DNA of 46,317 nucleotides from assembly GCF_010548245.1 (NCBI RefSeq), contig NZ_JAAGLR010000565.1, forward strand, positions 1-46,317. Reading direction: 5' to 3'. Below the pieces are notes generated by a model, which worked only from the letters and a program-made list of their open reading frames with translations, did not search any database and was not told where the DNA came from. This document shows, piece by piece, positions 16,221 through 24,446 of this stretch; position 1 is the stretch's first letter; every line of letters begins with the position of its first letter. The stretch is from Streptomyces sp. SID11385. GTDB taxonomy: Bacteria > Actinomycetota > Actinomycetes > Streptomycetales > Streptomycetaceae. The position numbers and the translations under genes are program-made.

Positions 16221-17597
16221 GTGTCCGCGAACATACCTTCGGGTGATCGGTCTGCCGCCGCGCAGAGCGACCGCCCGCAGTCCGCTCGCCCCCGTCTTCC
16301 CAAGATCCCGTTCTGGGCGCAGATCCTCGGCGGTCTCGTCCTCGGCGCCCTGCTCGGCTGGCTCGCTCGGGGCCAGGACATCTCCTGGCTCGGCACCACG
16401 CTGGAGAAGATCGGCGGGATCTTCGTCCAGCTCCTCAAGCTCGCCGTCGCGCCGCTCGTCTTCTTCGCGATCCTGATCTCGATCACCAACCTGCGCAAGG
16501 TCAACAACGCCGCACGCCTCGCCGTGCGCACCCTGCTCTGGTTCATGATCACCTCGCTCATCGCGGTGGCGATCGGCCTGGTCATCGGCCTCGTCACGAA
16601 CCCGGGCTCGGGTACGGGCCTCACCCCGGCCGACGGGGAGAAGCCGCAGCACACCGGCTCGTGGATCGACTTCCTCACCGGGATCGTCCCGACCGACATC
16701 ATCACGCCGTTCTCGCAGCTCCAGGTCCTCCAGATCGTCTTCATGGCGGTCGTCGTCGGGGTCGCGATCCTCAAGATCGGCGAGAAGGCGCAGCCGATCC
16801 TCACGCTCAGCGAGTCGGTTCTGGAACTGCTCCAGAAGGCCCTGTGGTGGGTCATCCGCCTCGCCCCGCTCGGCACGGTCGGCCTCATCGGCAACGCGAT
16901 CAACTCGTACGGCTGGGACCTCATCAGCAAGTACGCGACGTTCACCGCCGACATCTACGTGGGCTGCGCGCTCGTCCTCTTCGGCGTCTACCCGCTGCTC
17001 CTCTCGACGGTCGCGAAGGTCAACCCGCTCCAGTTCTTCAAGGGCGCCTGGCCGGCGATCCAGCTCGCCTTCGTCTCGCGTTCCTCGGTCGGCACGATGC
17101 CCGTGACGCAGCGCGTCACCGAGCGGCTCGGCGTCCCGAAGGAGTACACGAGCTTCGCGGTGCCCTTCGGCGCGACGACGAAGATGGACGGTTGCGCCGC
17201 CATCTACCCGTCGATCGCCGCGATCTTCGTCGCGCAGATCTTCGACATCCACCTCGGTGTCGGCGACTACCTGCTCATCGCCTTCGTCTCGGTCATCGGC
17301 TCCGCCGCGACCGCCGGCCTCACGGGCGCGACGGTCATGCTGACGCTGACCCTCTCCACCCTCGGCCTCCCGATGGAGGGCGTCGGCCTCCTCCTCGCGA
17401 TCGACCCGATCCTCGACATGATGCGCACCGCGACCAACGTCGCCGGGCAGTCCGTCGTGCCGATCATCGTCGCCTCGCGCGAGAAGATCCTCGACCGCGT
17501 CGCCTACGACCACGCGCACGCCTCGCCCCTCGACGAGGAGCCCGAGGCCGCCCCCGCGGAGCGGCCCGCCGAGGACAAGCAGCCCGTCGGGGTCTGA
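16221..17597 (+). CDS. Dicarboxylate/amino acid:cation symporter (DAACS family)
   Basis: A 458-residue sodium/proton-coupled symporter of the family that includes GltP, DctA and the cystine carrier TcyP. About eight hydrophobic helices are seen, with the Ser-rich re-entrant loop AFVSRSSVGTMPVT near residue 290 and FGATTKMDGCAAIYP near residue 320, where classic members have an NMDGT-like motif; here the N and T are replaced by K and C. The C-terminal 30 residues are acidic and Pro/Ala-rich. I prefer the GTG at 16221, eight bases after GGAG; GTG at 16215 is possible. The cysteine leader peptide upstream suggests the substrate is cystine, but a dicarboxylate or glutamate cannot be excluded. A strong hairpin follows the stop. 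Confidence 0.88.
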   Translation: MSANIPSGDRSAAAQSDRPQSARPRLPKIPFWAQILGGLVLGALLGWLARGQDISWLGTTLEKIGGIFVQLLKLAVAPLVFFAILISITNLRKVNNAARLAVRTLLWFMITSLIAVAIGLVIGLVTNPGSGTGLTPADGEKPQHTGSWIDFLTGIVPTDIITPFSQLQVLQIVFMAVVVGVAILKIGEKAQPILTLSESVLELLQKALWWVIRLAPLGTVGLIGNAINSYGWDLISKYATFTADIYVGCALVLFGVYPLLLSTVAKVNPLQFFKGAWPAIQLAFVSRSSVGTMPVTQRVTERLGVPKEYTSFAVPFGATTKMDGCAAIYPSIAAIFVAQIFDIHLGVGDYLLIAFVSVIGSAATAGLTGATVMLTLTLSTLGLPMEGVGLLLAIDPILDMMRTATNVAGQSVVPIIVASREKILDRVAYDHAHASPLDEEPEAAPAERPAEDKQPVGV

Positions 17598-17614
17598 CGA
17601 CGGGACCGATGTAC

Positions 17615-17667
17615 GGGGTACGGGGCGGGGCCGCGTTCGGCGAGAACGCGGCCCCGCCCCGTACCCC
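17615..17667. terminator. 23-bp perfect hairpin after the symporter gene
   Basis: Bases 17615-17637 pair perfectly with 17645-17667 around a seven-base loop. It begins 18 bases after the symporter stop and is the strongest hairpin in this part of the window. Confidence 0.85.
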
Positions 17668-17713
17668 GCCTCGCGCTCTGCCCCCACGCCGTCCCGGTGA
17701 TCGCTGCCGCGCG

Positions 17714-17719
17714 TAGGCT
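17714..17719 (+). promoter_or_regulatory. -10 box (TAGGCT) of the TetR-type gene
   Basis: TAGGCT lies 23 bases before the GTG at 17743. It would give a short leader of about 17 bases that contains GGACGGGG as ribosome site. Confidence 0.45.
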
Positions 17720-17742
17720 TGGCCGGTGGACGGGGTGGGGAA

Positions 17743-18384
17743 GTGAGCGGGAAGGCGCGGGTGCGGGCGCGGCGGATGCCGCGTGCCGAGCGGGAGCGGG
17801 AGATGCTCGACGCGGCGGTGCGGGTCATCGGGCGGCGCGGGTACCAGGCCGCCTCGATGGACGAGATCGCCGAGGCCGCCGGGGTCTCCAAGCCTCTCGT
17901 ATACCTCTACCTCCATTCCAAGGAAGCGCTGTTCACGGCGTGCGTCGAGCGGGAGGCGCGCACGCTGGTCGCGTCGATCAGTGAAGCGGTCGGCCAGGAG
18001 GACCCGGCGGACCGGCAGTTGTGGAGCGGGCTGCTCGCCTTCTTCCGTTACGCCGACGAACGCGCCGACGGCTGGCGGGTCCTGCACATCCAGTCCCGTA
18101 CGCACGGCGAGCCCTTCGCCCGCCTCGCCGACGCGATGCGCGCCCGCGTCCTCGGCTTCGTGACCGCACTCCTGACGCGCGCGGCCCGCGCGGCGGACGG
18201 GACCAGGGACCTCGGGGAGCACGAGATCACCGGGCTCTCGCACGCCCTGGTCGGCGCCGCCGAGTCCCTGGCCACCCGCGCGGCGGAGGACCCGGCCCTC
18301 ACCCCCACCGCTTCAGCCCGCACCCTGATGGACTTCGCCTGGACGGGCCTCGGCGGCCTGGTGGCGGGGGAGCGGTGGGCGTGA
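17743..18384 (+). CDS. TetR/AcrR-family transcriptional regulator
   Basis: A 213-residue repressor-type protein. The N-terminal DNA-binding domain is clear: MLDAAVRVIGRRGYQAASMDEIAEAAGVSKPLVYLYLHSKEALF-type sequence at about 21-64, with the helix-turn-helix at 38-57. The C-terminal ligand-binding half is divergent and Ala-rich. There is no adjacent divergent transporter or enzyme gene, so its target cannot be read from context. I chose the GTG at 17743; a TTG eight codons upstream overlaps the -10 box and is unlikely. Confidence 0.9.
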   Translation: MSGKARVRARRMPRAEREREMLDAAVRVIGRRGYQAASMDEIAEAAGVSKPLVYLYLHSKEALFTACVEREARTLVASISEAVGQEDPADRQLWSGLLAFFRYADERADGWRVLHIQSRTHGEPFARLADAMRARVLGFVTALLTRAARAADGTRDLGEHEITGLSHALVGAAESLATRAAEDPALTPTASARTLMDFAWTGLGGLVAGERWA

Positions 18385-18527
18385 GACCGGAGAGCGGCGC
18401 GCGTGCGGCGGCGATGCGGTGTAGGGCGGCGGGCGTGCGGCAGGGAGGGTGTGGGCGTGCGGCAGGGACGGTGGGCGTGTGGTGGGCGGCAAGGCCGGGG
18501 GCCGGGGAACGGTGACCCCGCGGCCGT

Positions 18528-19493
18528 TCAGCCCTCCTTTCTCCGGCGGCCGGACGGTGCCGTGCCTGGGACCAGCTGTTCGCGCAACTGGTTGAGTTGG
18601 TGGCTGGTGTCCACGGCCCGTTCCTCGTCGAGCGTGGTGAGCGCGAGGAGGAGCGTGTCGGCCACCACGAGGGCGGGCAGTGATTCCGCCGTGATCCCCG
18701 TCGGCGTGTGCGGGGCGGTCAGGACGGCGGCGACGCGGTCCGCGTAGGCGGGGCCGAGTTCGTCCGTGACGAGCACGGTGCGGGCGCCGACCGCGCGGGC
18801 CCGTTCCACGAGGACCGAGAGCTCGCGCAGGTCACGGCCCGGCTGGAAGACCACGACGGCGTCGCCCTTGCCGAGCGCGAGGAGGGCGTCCGCGAGCGCG
18901 AAGCCCGTGGCGCCGACGAAGCGGGCCCGGTGGCCGATCCGGCCGAGCGCCAACGCGAGGTGTCTGGCCGCGAGTTCGGAGGCGGCGACCCCGTAGCAGA
19001 GCACTTCGCGCGCCTCGGCGAGCACGGCCACCGCGGTGCGCAGCGCGGTCGGCTCGGTGAGCCTGCGGGCGTGCTCGATGCGTTCCTGGGCCTCGTCGAA
19101 GACGTCGTCCCAGATGGTGCCGAGGTCCTTGCCGACGTGTGCGACGCGCTGCTTGAGGCGCTCCTCCGGTGAGACCGCCGCCGTGAAGTCGGCGGCCAAG
19201 TCCCGCTTGAGGGCGGGTAGTCCGCCGTAACCGAGGCGTTGCAGGGCGCGGACGACGGTCGCGTTGCTGGTGCCGCTCGCGGTGCCGAGCTGGGCGGCGC
19301 TGGCGAAGAGCAGGCGCTGCGGTGGCGCCCCGGTGAGGTACTGGGCGACCGCGCGCTCGGAGGCGGAGAGCTGGTCCCACTGCTCGCGCACCGCCGCGTG
19401 CAGGCGGACGACGCCCGTGCCCTCCCCGTCCTCGCCCGTGTTCCGCCCGGGTGCCGCGCCCTCGTCCCCCGCTGAAACATTCATTACGGCCAT
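18528..19493 (-). CDS. RpiR/MurR-family regulator with a divergent SIS domain
   Basis: A 321-residue regulator with an N-terminal RpiR-type helix-turn-helix (about 35-105: LSASERAVAQYLTG, ASAAQLGTASGTSNATVVRALQRLGYGG) and a C-terminal SIS domain (about 150-290). Most such proteins bind phosphosugars through Ser-rich loops. Here the first loop keeps YGVAAS, but the second, usually S-x-S-G, reads FQPGRD at 216-221, so a phosphosugar ligand is doubtful. It is divergent from the C45/ABC operon, which it most likely controls. The start is the ATG at 19493; a second ATG three codons in is possible. Confidence 0.88.
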   Translation of the reverse strand: MAVMNVSAGDEGAAPGRNTGEDGEGTGVVRLHAAVREQWDQLSASERAVAQYLTGAPPQRLLFASAAQLGTASGTSNATVVRALQRLGYGGLPALKRDLAADFTAAVSPEERLKQRVAHVGKDLGTIWDDVFDEAQERIEHARRLTEPTALRTAVAVLAEAREVLCYGVAASELAARHLALALGRIGHRARFVGATGFALADALLALGKGDAVVVFQPGRDLRELSVLVERARAVGARTVLVTDELGPAYADRVAAVLTAPHTPTGITAESLPALVVADTLLLALTTLDEERAVDTSHQLNQLREQLVPGTAPSGRRRKEG

Positions 19494-19520
19494 TGACTTT
19501 CGTGTGATGGGTATTACTCT
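19493..19520 (+). promoter_or_regulatory. Promoter of the C45 hydrolase/ABC importer operon
   Basis: TTGACT (19493-19498) and TACTCT (19515-19520) are spaced by 16 bases. The -35 hexamer overlaps the first codon of the divergent RpiR-type gene. TTTCTGAAA at 19549-19557 is a near-perfect palindrome downstream of the likely start and a candidate operator. Confidence 0.5.
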
Positions 19521-19626
19521 CCTGGTTCAAGCGTTCCAGTCGAGTCGCTTTCTGAAATCGACGTTACAGGACGCCGGGCCGGCCCGTAGGGCCAGGACGC
19601 CCGATTCACCCGTACGAAGGAGAAGA

Positions 19627-20823
19627 ATGGCACCGCCTCCGCCGCCCGCCCCCTCCGCGGCGGCCCGCACGCTCCCCCTCGTCGAGATCTCCGGCACGCC
19701 CCGGGAACGCGGCCGGCAGTACGGCGAGGCCGTGCGCCCCCTCCTCCACCAGGCCCTCGCCTACTACGAGTCCGCCTTCGGCCACTCCGCCGGGCTCACC
19801 TGGGACCAGGTCACCGCACGCGCCGAACGCTGGCTCGCCCCCGTGCGGGAGTACGCGCCGGACCACGTCGAGGAGATGCGCGGCATCGCCGAGGGCGCGG
19901 GCACCGGGCTCGCCGACGTGCTCGCCCTCAACGCGCGCGGCGAGGTGCTGTACGACAAGTCCTTCGCCGCGATGGCCGCGGCCGACGCCGCGGAGGAACC
20001 CGCCGAGGGCTGCACCTCCTTCGCCGCGTACGGCGCCGCGAGCGGCGACGGGCACGTGTGGGCCGGGCAGAACTGGGACTGGCGCGCCCAGGCGGGCGAA
20101 ACGGTCGTCATGCTCCGTGTCGTGCAGCCCCCGAAGCCGACGCTGCTCATGCAGGTCGAGGCCGGGCAGATCGGCCGCCAGGGCGCCAACTCGGCCGGGA
20201 TCGCCCTCAACGCCAACGGTCTCGGCGGGCGCTTCGACGCCTCCGTGGGCCTCCCGCAGACCGTCGTACGGCGCGCCGTGCTCGACCAGCACTCGATCAC
20301 CGACGCGCTCGACGTGCTGTGCCGCACCCGCGCCCACATCGCCAGCAACGCCCTCCTCACGTGCCGCGAGGGCTTCGCGATCGACCTGGAGACCACGCCC
20401 GCCGGACACGGCTGGCTCTACCCCGACGACGACGGCCTCCTCGTGCACGGCAACCACTACCAGGCCGGTGTCCCGGCCCCGCTCGCCGCGCGCGGCTACC
20501 GCCCGATGTCCTCCGACTCGCTCGTCCGCGTCCCCCGCGCCCGCCAGGGGCTGCGCCGCCTGCGCGAGTCGGGCGGCCCCGAGGAGTCCCGGCGGATCAT
20601 CAAGGACGCGCTCTCGGACCACCTCGGACACCCCGAGTCCCTGTGCACCCACCCCGACCCGCGCACCCCCGAGGTCAAGCACTGGTCGACGCTCGTCTCC
20701 TCCTGCGTCGACCTGACCAGCGGCGACTACCACGTCACGGCCGGCACACCGTGCGACCGGGAGTACCAGCACCTGCCCTGGAACCTCTACGACGGGCCGT
20801 ACGGGGAGCAGACCACCCGCTGA
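19627..20823 (+). CDS. C45-family autoproteolytic acyltransferase/hydrolase
   Basis: A 398-residue Ntn-hydrolase of the C45 family, whose best known member is the penicillin isopenicillin-N acyltransferase. These enzymes cut themselves before a cysteine that becomes the catalytic nucleophile; here the Gly-Cys site is Gly128-Cys129 in EGCTSF, followed by DGHVWAGQNWDW, the typical context. RERGRQYGEAVRPLL near residue 27 is the usual N-terminal motif. No signal peptide is seen, so it should act in the cytoplasm on an amide substrate, presumably one brought in by the importer encoded just downstream. The ATG has AAGGAG upstream. The natural substrate is unknown. Confidence 0.87.
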   Translation: MAPPPPPAPSAAARTLPLVEISGTPRERGRQYGEAVRPLLHQALAYYESAFGHSAGLTWDQVTARAERWLAPVREYAPDHVEEMRGIAEGAGTGLADVLALNARGEVLYDKSFAAMAAADAAEEPAEGCTSFAAYGAASGDGHVWAGQNWDWRAQAGETVVMLRVVQPPKPTLLMQVEAGQIGRQGANSAGIALNANGLGGRFDASVGLPQTVVRRAVLDQHSITDALDVLCRTRAHIASNALLTCREGFAIDLETTPAGHGWLYPDDDGLLVHGNHYQAGVPAPLAARGYRPMSSDSLVRVPRARQGLRRLRESGGPEESRRIIKDALSDHLGHPESLCTHPDPRTPEVKHWSTLVSSCVDLTSGDYHVTAGTPCDREYQHLPWNLYDGPYGEQTTR

Positions 20824-20929
20824 CCCGCCCCCCGCCCGGGACCGCGCCACCCCACGTACCGGCCCCCCGTCCCCGCCGCACCCCCCGTACGCCCCGATAC
20901 CGCCACCACCACACAGGAGCGACGTACCC

Positions 20930-22585
20930 ATGACGACGACGAAGCGGAGAGCAGCGGCGGCCGCCGGGCTGCTCGCCCTGGCCACCCTGGCCGCGAGCGG
21001 CTGCGGCGGGGCCGACACCGCCGCCACCGGGGGCGGGAAGCCCGCCGAGGCCGCGAAACTGAGGCTGAGCCCCACGAGCCCGCCCGCGAAGGGCGAAGTG
21101 GAGCGCGCCACATGGATACTGGAGGACGAGCCCGACTCGCTCGACCTCGACACGCAGGGCAGCAGCGCGGGCCGCGTCGTCCTCACCAACGTGTGCGAGC
21201 GGCTCTTCCAGCTCCAGCCCGACATGTCCGTCAAGCCGCTCCTCGCCACCAAGGCCGCACGCCCCGACGACCGCACCCTCGTCCTCACCGTCCGCGACGG
21301 CGTCACCTTCCACGACGGCACGAAGCTCACCGCCGACGACGTGCTCTGGAGCCTTGAGCGGCACGCGGGCAAGAAGATGGAGCAGTCCGACGAGTTCGAC
21401 AACGTGTCGAGCATGAAGAAGACGGGCCCCCGCGAGATCACCCTCCGTTTCAAGGCACCCGACGCCCTCTTCACCAAGGCCCTCGCCGGAGACGCCGGGA
21501 TCGTCTACAGCAAGAAGGAAGTCACCGCCCAGGGCGAGGAGTTCGGCACCCCGGGGCACGGCGACGCCTGCTCCGGCCCGTACACCCTCAGCCGCTGGAA
21601 GTCCGGCGACTCGGTCACCATCCAGCGCTACGACGACTACTGGGGCAAGAAGCCGCTGACGAAGAGCGTCGTCTTCCACTGGGCCACCGACAGCGCCCTC
21701 GTCAACGCCCTCAAGACCGGCGCCGCCGACGGCGCCTACGCCGAATCACCCAACACGGCGGCCGCGTTGAGGAAAGTGAAGGGCCTCGACCAGCACTACG
21801 GCCCGTCGACGTCCACCCTCGACCTCATCCCCACCGACCGCGGCCCCATGAAGGACGCCAGGCTCCGCCGCGCCCTCTCCCTCTCGCTCGACCGCACCGG
21901 CATCGCCAACTCCGGTTACGGCGGCCTCGTCCAGCCCTGGGCGAGCGCGGTCGGCTCGGGCGCCTGGGGGTACGAGAAGGACACCTTCGAGGCCGCGCAG
22001 AAGAAACTCGACGCCTACGCGCCCGCCGCCCCCGACGCCCAGGACATCACCCAGGCAAAGGAGTTGGTGAAGGAGGCCGGCGCCCCCGGCGAACCGGTCG
22101 TCATCGGCACGGACGCCACCCAGGGCCGCACCGTCATCGCCAACGCCGTCCGCGCCGCCCTCCAGCGCATCGGCGTGAAGGCGCGGATCAAGACCGTACC
22201 GCCCGCGCAGTTCGAGGAGTTCTACAGCGACCCCGCCGCGCGCGCCGAGGTCGATCTCGTCGTCGGCGACTGGTACATCTCCAAGTCCGACCCCATGGGC
22301 TTCTACGACAACGGGCTCTCCGGCTCCAGCAACAACTGGGTCGGCTTCAAGGACCCCGCCTACGACACCAAGGTCCGCACCGCGCTCGCCACCCTCGACG
22401 ACACGAAGCGCGCCGCTCTCACCACGGACGTCCAGGCGGAGTTCGCCCGGCAGGCCGTGTGGATACCCGTCGCGCAGGTCCCCTCGATCCTCGTCCTCGG
22501 CGACGAACTCACCGGCCCACCCGCCTCCATGTCCTACCTCTACTACCCGTGGGCCGCCGACCTCGGCGCCAAGCGGGCGAAGTGA
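20930..22585 (+). CDS. ABC importer substrate-binding lipoprotein (peptide/opine type, SBP family 5)
   Basis: A 551-residue extracellular binding protein of the DppA/OppA group. The signal peptide ends in the lipobox AASGC with Cys25 as lipid anchor. WILEDEPDSLDLD and VCERLFQLQPDMSVKPLLA are the standard first-domain motifs, VRDGVTFHDGTKLTADDVLWSLER is the SBP family 5 signature. It delivers its ligand to the permeases encoded next. AGGAG precedes the ATG, and the stop overlaps the GTG start of the first permease. The ligand may be a peptide or other amide; sequence does not say which. Confidence 0.92.
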   Translation: MTTTKRRAAAAAGLLALATLAASGCGGADTAATGGGKPAEAAKLRLSPTSPPAKGEVERATWILEDEPDSLDLDTQGSSAGRVVLTNVCERLFQLQPDMSVKPLLATKAARPDDRTLVLTVRDGVTFHDGTKLTADDVLWSLERHAGKKMEQSDEFDNVSSMKKTGPREITLRFKAPDALFTKALAGDAGIVYSKKEVTAQGEEFGTPGHGDACSGPYTLSRWKSGDSVTIQRYDDYWGKKPLTKSVVFHWATDSALVNALKTGAADGAYAESPNTAAALRKVKGLDQHYGPSTSTLDLIPTDRGPMKDARLRRALSLSLDRTGIANSGYGGLVQPWASAVGSGAWGYEKDTFEAAQKKLDAYAPAAPDAQDITQAKELVKEAGAPGEPVVIGTDATQGRTVIANAVRAALQRIGVKARIKTVPPAQFEEFYSDPAARAEVDLVVGDWYISKSDPMGFYDNGLSGSSNNWVGFKDPAYDTKVRTALATLDDTKRAALTTDVQAEFARQAVWIPVAQVPSILVLGDELTGPPASMSYLYYPWAADLGAKRAK

Positions 22586-23601
22586 GCCCCGCCGTGCCCA
22601 GCCCAGCCCGTCCCGCCCCCTCCCGGGGCCGATTCCCCGTGCCACGCGCCCTGTTCAGCCGCGGCCTGCGCCGCGTGCTCGGCCTCGTCGCGACCCTCTT
22701 CGCCGCGTCCTTCGTCATCTTCGCCGCCGTGTACGCGGCACCCGGCGACCCCGCGACCTTCCTCGCGGGCGGCCGCGACAAGCTCACCCCCGAACGCCTC
22801 GCGAGCGTCCGCGCCCAGTACCACCTGGACGAACCGTTCGTCGTCCAGTACGGCCGCTGGCTGTGGGACTGCCTCCACCTCGACCTCGGCCGCTCCTTCA
22901 AGTACAGCGACCAGGTCGCCGACCTCATCACCGCCCGGCTGCCCACGACCCTCGAACTCGTCGCCTACTCCACGGTGTTGTTCGTCGTCCTCGGCGTCGG
23001 CGCGGGCATCCTCGCCGCCGTGCGCCGCACCACCTGGGTCGACTCGGCCGTCGTCGGCACCACGACGCTCGCCGCGTCCGTGCCCTCCTTCGTCGCCGCG
23101 ATCGCCCTCGTCTCGCTCTTCGGCGTCAAGCTCGGCTGGTTCCCCGTGACCGGCACCGGCGAGGGCTTCGCCGGCACGCTCCACCACCTCACCCTGCCCG
23201 CGCTCTCCCTCGCGCTCGGCGCCCTCGCCGTCATCAGCCGCGTCACCCGCCAGTCCATGGCCGACGCGGACGCCGCCGACCACGTCGAGGCCGCACGCGC
23301 CTCCGGCCTCCCCGAGGCGCTCGTCATCCGCCGCCACGTCCTGCGCAACGCGCTCGGCCCCATCGTCACGATGTGCGGGCTCGTCATGGCCGGGATGCTC
23401 GCGGGCACCGTCGTCGTCGAGACCGCCTTCGGCCTCAGCGGCATCGGCTCGCTCCTCGTCAACGCCATCAACACGCACGACTTCCCCGTCGCGCAGGCCG
23501 TCCTGCTCCTCATGGTCACCGGCTACGTCGTCGTCACGACGCTCGTCGACCTCGTCCACCCCCTGCTCGACCCGCGGCTCAAGGAGGCGCGCGCCGCATG
23601 A
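22582..23601 (+). CDS. ABC importer permease (DppB type)
   Basis: A 339-residue inner-membrane permease with six predicted helices. The EAA loop that docks the ATPase is ARASGLPEALVIRRHVLRNALGPIVT near residues 236-261, and the N-terminal LDEPFVVQYGRWLWDCLHLDLGRS is diagnostic of the DppB/OppB group. The GTG start overlaps the stop of the binding-protein gene (GTGA), and its own stop overlaps the ATG of the second permease, so the genes are coupled. Confidence 0.92.
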   Translation: MSPAVPSPARPAPSRGRFPVPRALFSRGLRRVLGLVATLFAASFVIFAAVYAAPGDPATFLAGGRDKLTPERLASVRAQYHLDEPFVVQYGRWLWDCLHLDLGRSFKYSDQVADLITARLPTTLELVAYSTVLFVVLGVGAGILAAVRRTTWVDSAVVGTTTLAASVPSFVAAIALVSLFGVKLGWFPVTGTGEGFAGTLHHLTLPALSLALGALAVISRVTRQSMADADAADHVEAARASGLPEALVIRRHVLRNALGPIVTMCGLVMAGMLAGTVVVETAFGLSGIGSLLVNAINTHDFPVAQAVLLLMVTGYVVVTTLVDLVHPLLDPRLKEARAA

Positions 23602-24446
23602 CCACCACGACCCTCGCCCTCACCCCCGGGCCCCTCGCCCGCCCCCGCCGCCCCCTGTCGGTCACGCTCGCGCTCGTCTTCCTCGGCCTCGTCGTCCTCG
23701 CCGCGCTCGCCGCCCCGCTCCTCGCCCCGTACGCGCCCGACGCCATCGACCTCTCGGCCTCCCTCGCGGGCACCAGCGGACAGCACCTCCTCGGCACGGA
23801 CGCCTCCGGTCAGGACCTCCTCTCCCGGGTCCTGTACGGGGCCCGTACGAGCCTGCTCGCACCGCTGCTCCTGCTCGCGCTCGCCGCGCTGCTCGGCGTC
23901 GCGCTCGGGGTGCTCGCCGCCTGGCGCGGCGGCTGGACCGACACGCTCGTCTCCCGCGCCACCGACGTCATGTACGCCTTCCCCGGGCTGCTCTTCACCG
24001 TCCTGATCATCGCCGTCTTCGGCGCCGGCATGACGACATCCGTCCTCGCGCTCGGCCTCGCCTACACCCCGACCATCGCCCGCTACACGCGCTCCCTCGC
24101 CCTCGCCGAGACCCGCAAACCGTACGTCGACGCCTACCGCGTCCTCGGTATGGGCGGCGCGCGCATCTGCGTCGCACACCTCGTCCCCAACCTGGGCCGC
24201 GCGGTGCTCGGTTACCTCGTCGTCCTCTTCGGCGAAGCCCTCATGTCCCTCGCCACGCTCTCCTACCTCGGCTTCGGCACCCAGCCGCCCAGCTCCGACT
24301 GGGGCTTGATGGTGCAGGAAGGCCAAGCCGCTGTCGTCCAGGGCGCCTTGCTGCCCGCTCTCGTCCCCGGCACGGCGGTCGCCGCCGTCGTCGTCGCGTT
24401 CAACGTCGCCGGGGTCTGGGCCGCCGACCGGCTCGGGAGGAACTGA
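23598..24446 (+). CDS. ABC importer permease (DppC type)
   Basis: A 282-residue permease, the partner of the preceding one. The N-terminal LAPYAPDAIDLSASL and HLLGTDASGQDLLSRVLYGARTSL are the classic DppC/OppC signatures; YVDAYRVLGMGGARICVAHLVPN is the ATPase-docking EAA loop. Its start overlaps the first permease (ATGA) and its stop shares a base with the ATG of the ATPase gene (TGATG). Length and helix count are normal. Confidence 0.92.
   Translation: MTTTTLALTPGPLARPRRPLSVTLALVFLGLVVLAALAAPLLAPYAPDAIDLSASLAGTSGQHLLGTDASGQDLLSRVLYGARTSLLAPLLLLALAALLGVALGVLAAWRGGWTDTLVSRATDVMYAFPGLLFTVLIIAVFGAGMTTSVLALGLAYTPTIARYTRSLALAETRKPYVDAYRVLGMGGARICVAHLVPNLGRAVLGYLVVLFGEALMSLATLSYLGFGTQPPSSDWGLMVQEGQAAVVQGALLPALVPGTAVAAVVVAFNVAGVWAADRLGRN

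Noticed and set aside
18385..18527. Terminator between the TetR and RpiR genes
   Set aside because: Only short direct repeats (GGGCGTGCGGCAGGGA) are visible; I could not find a convincing stem.
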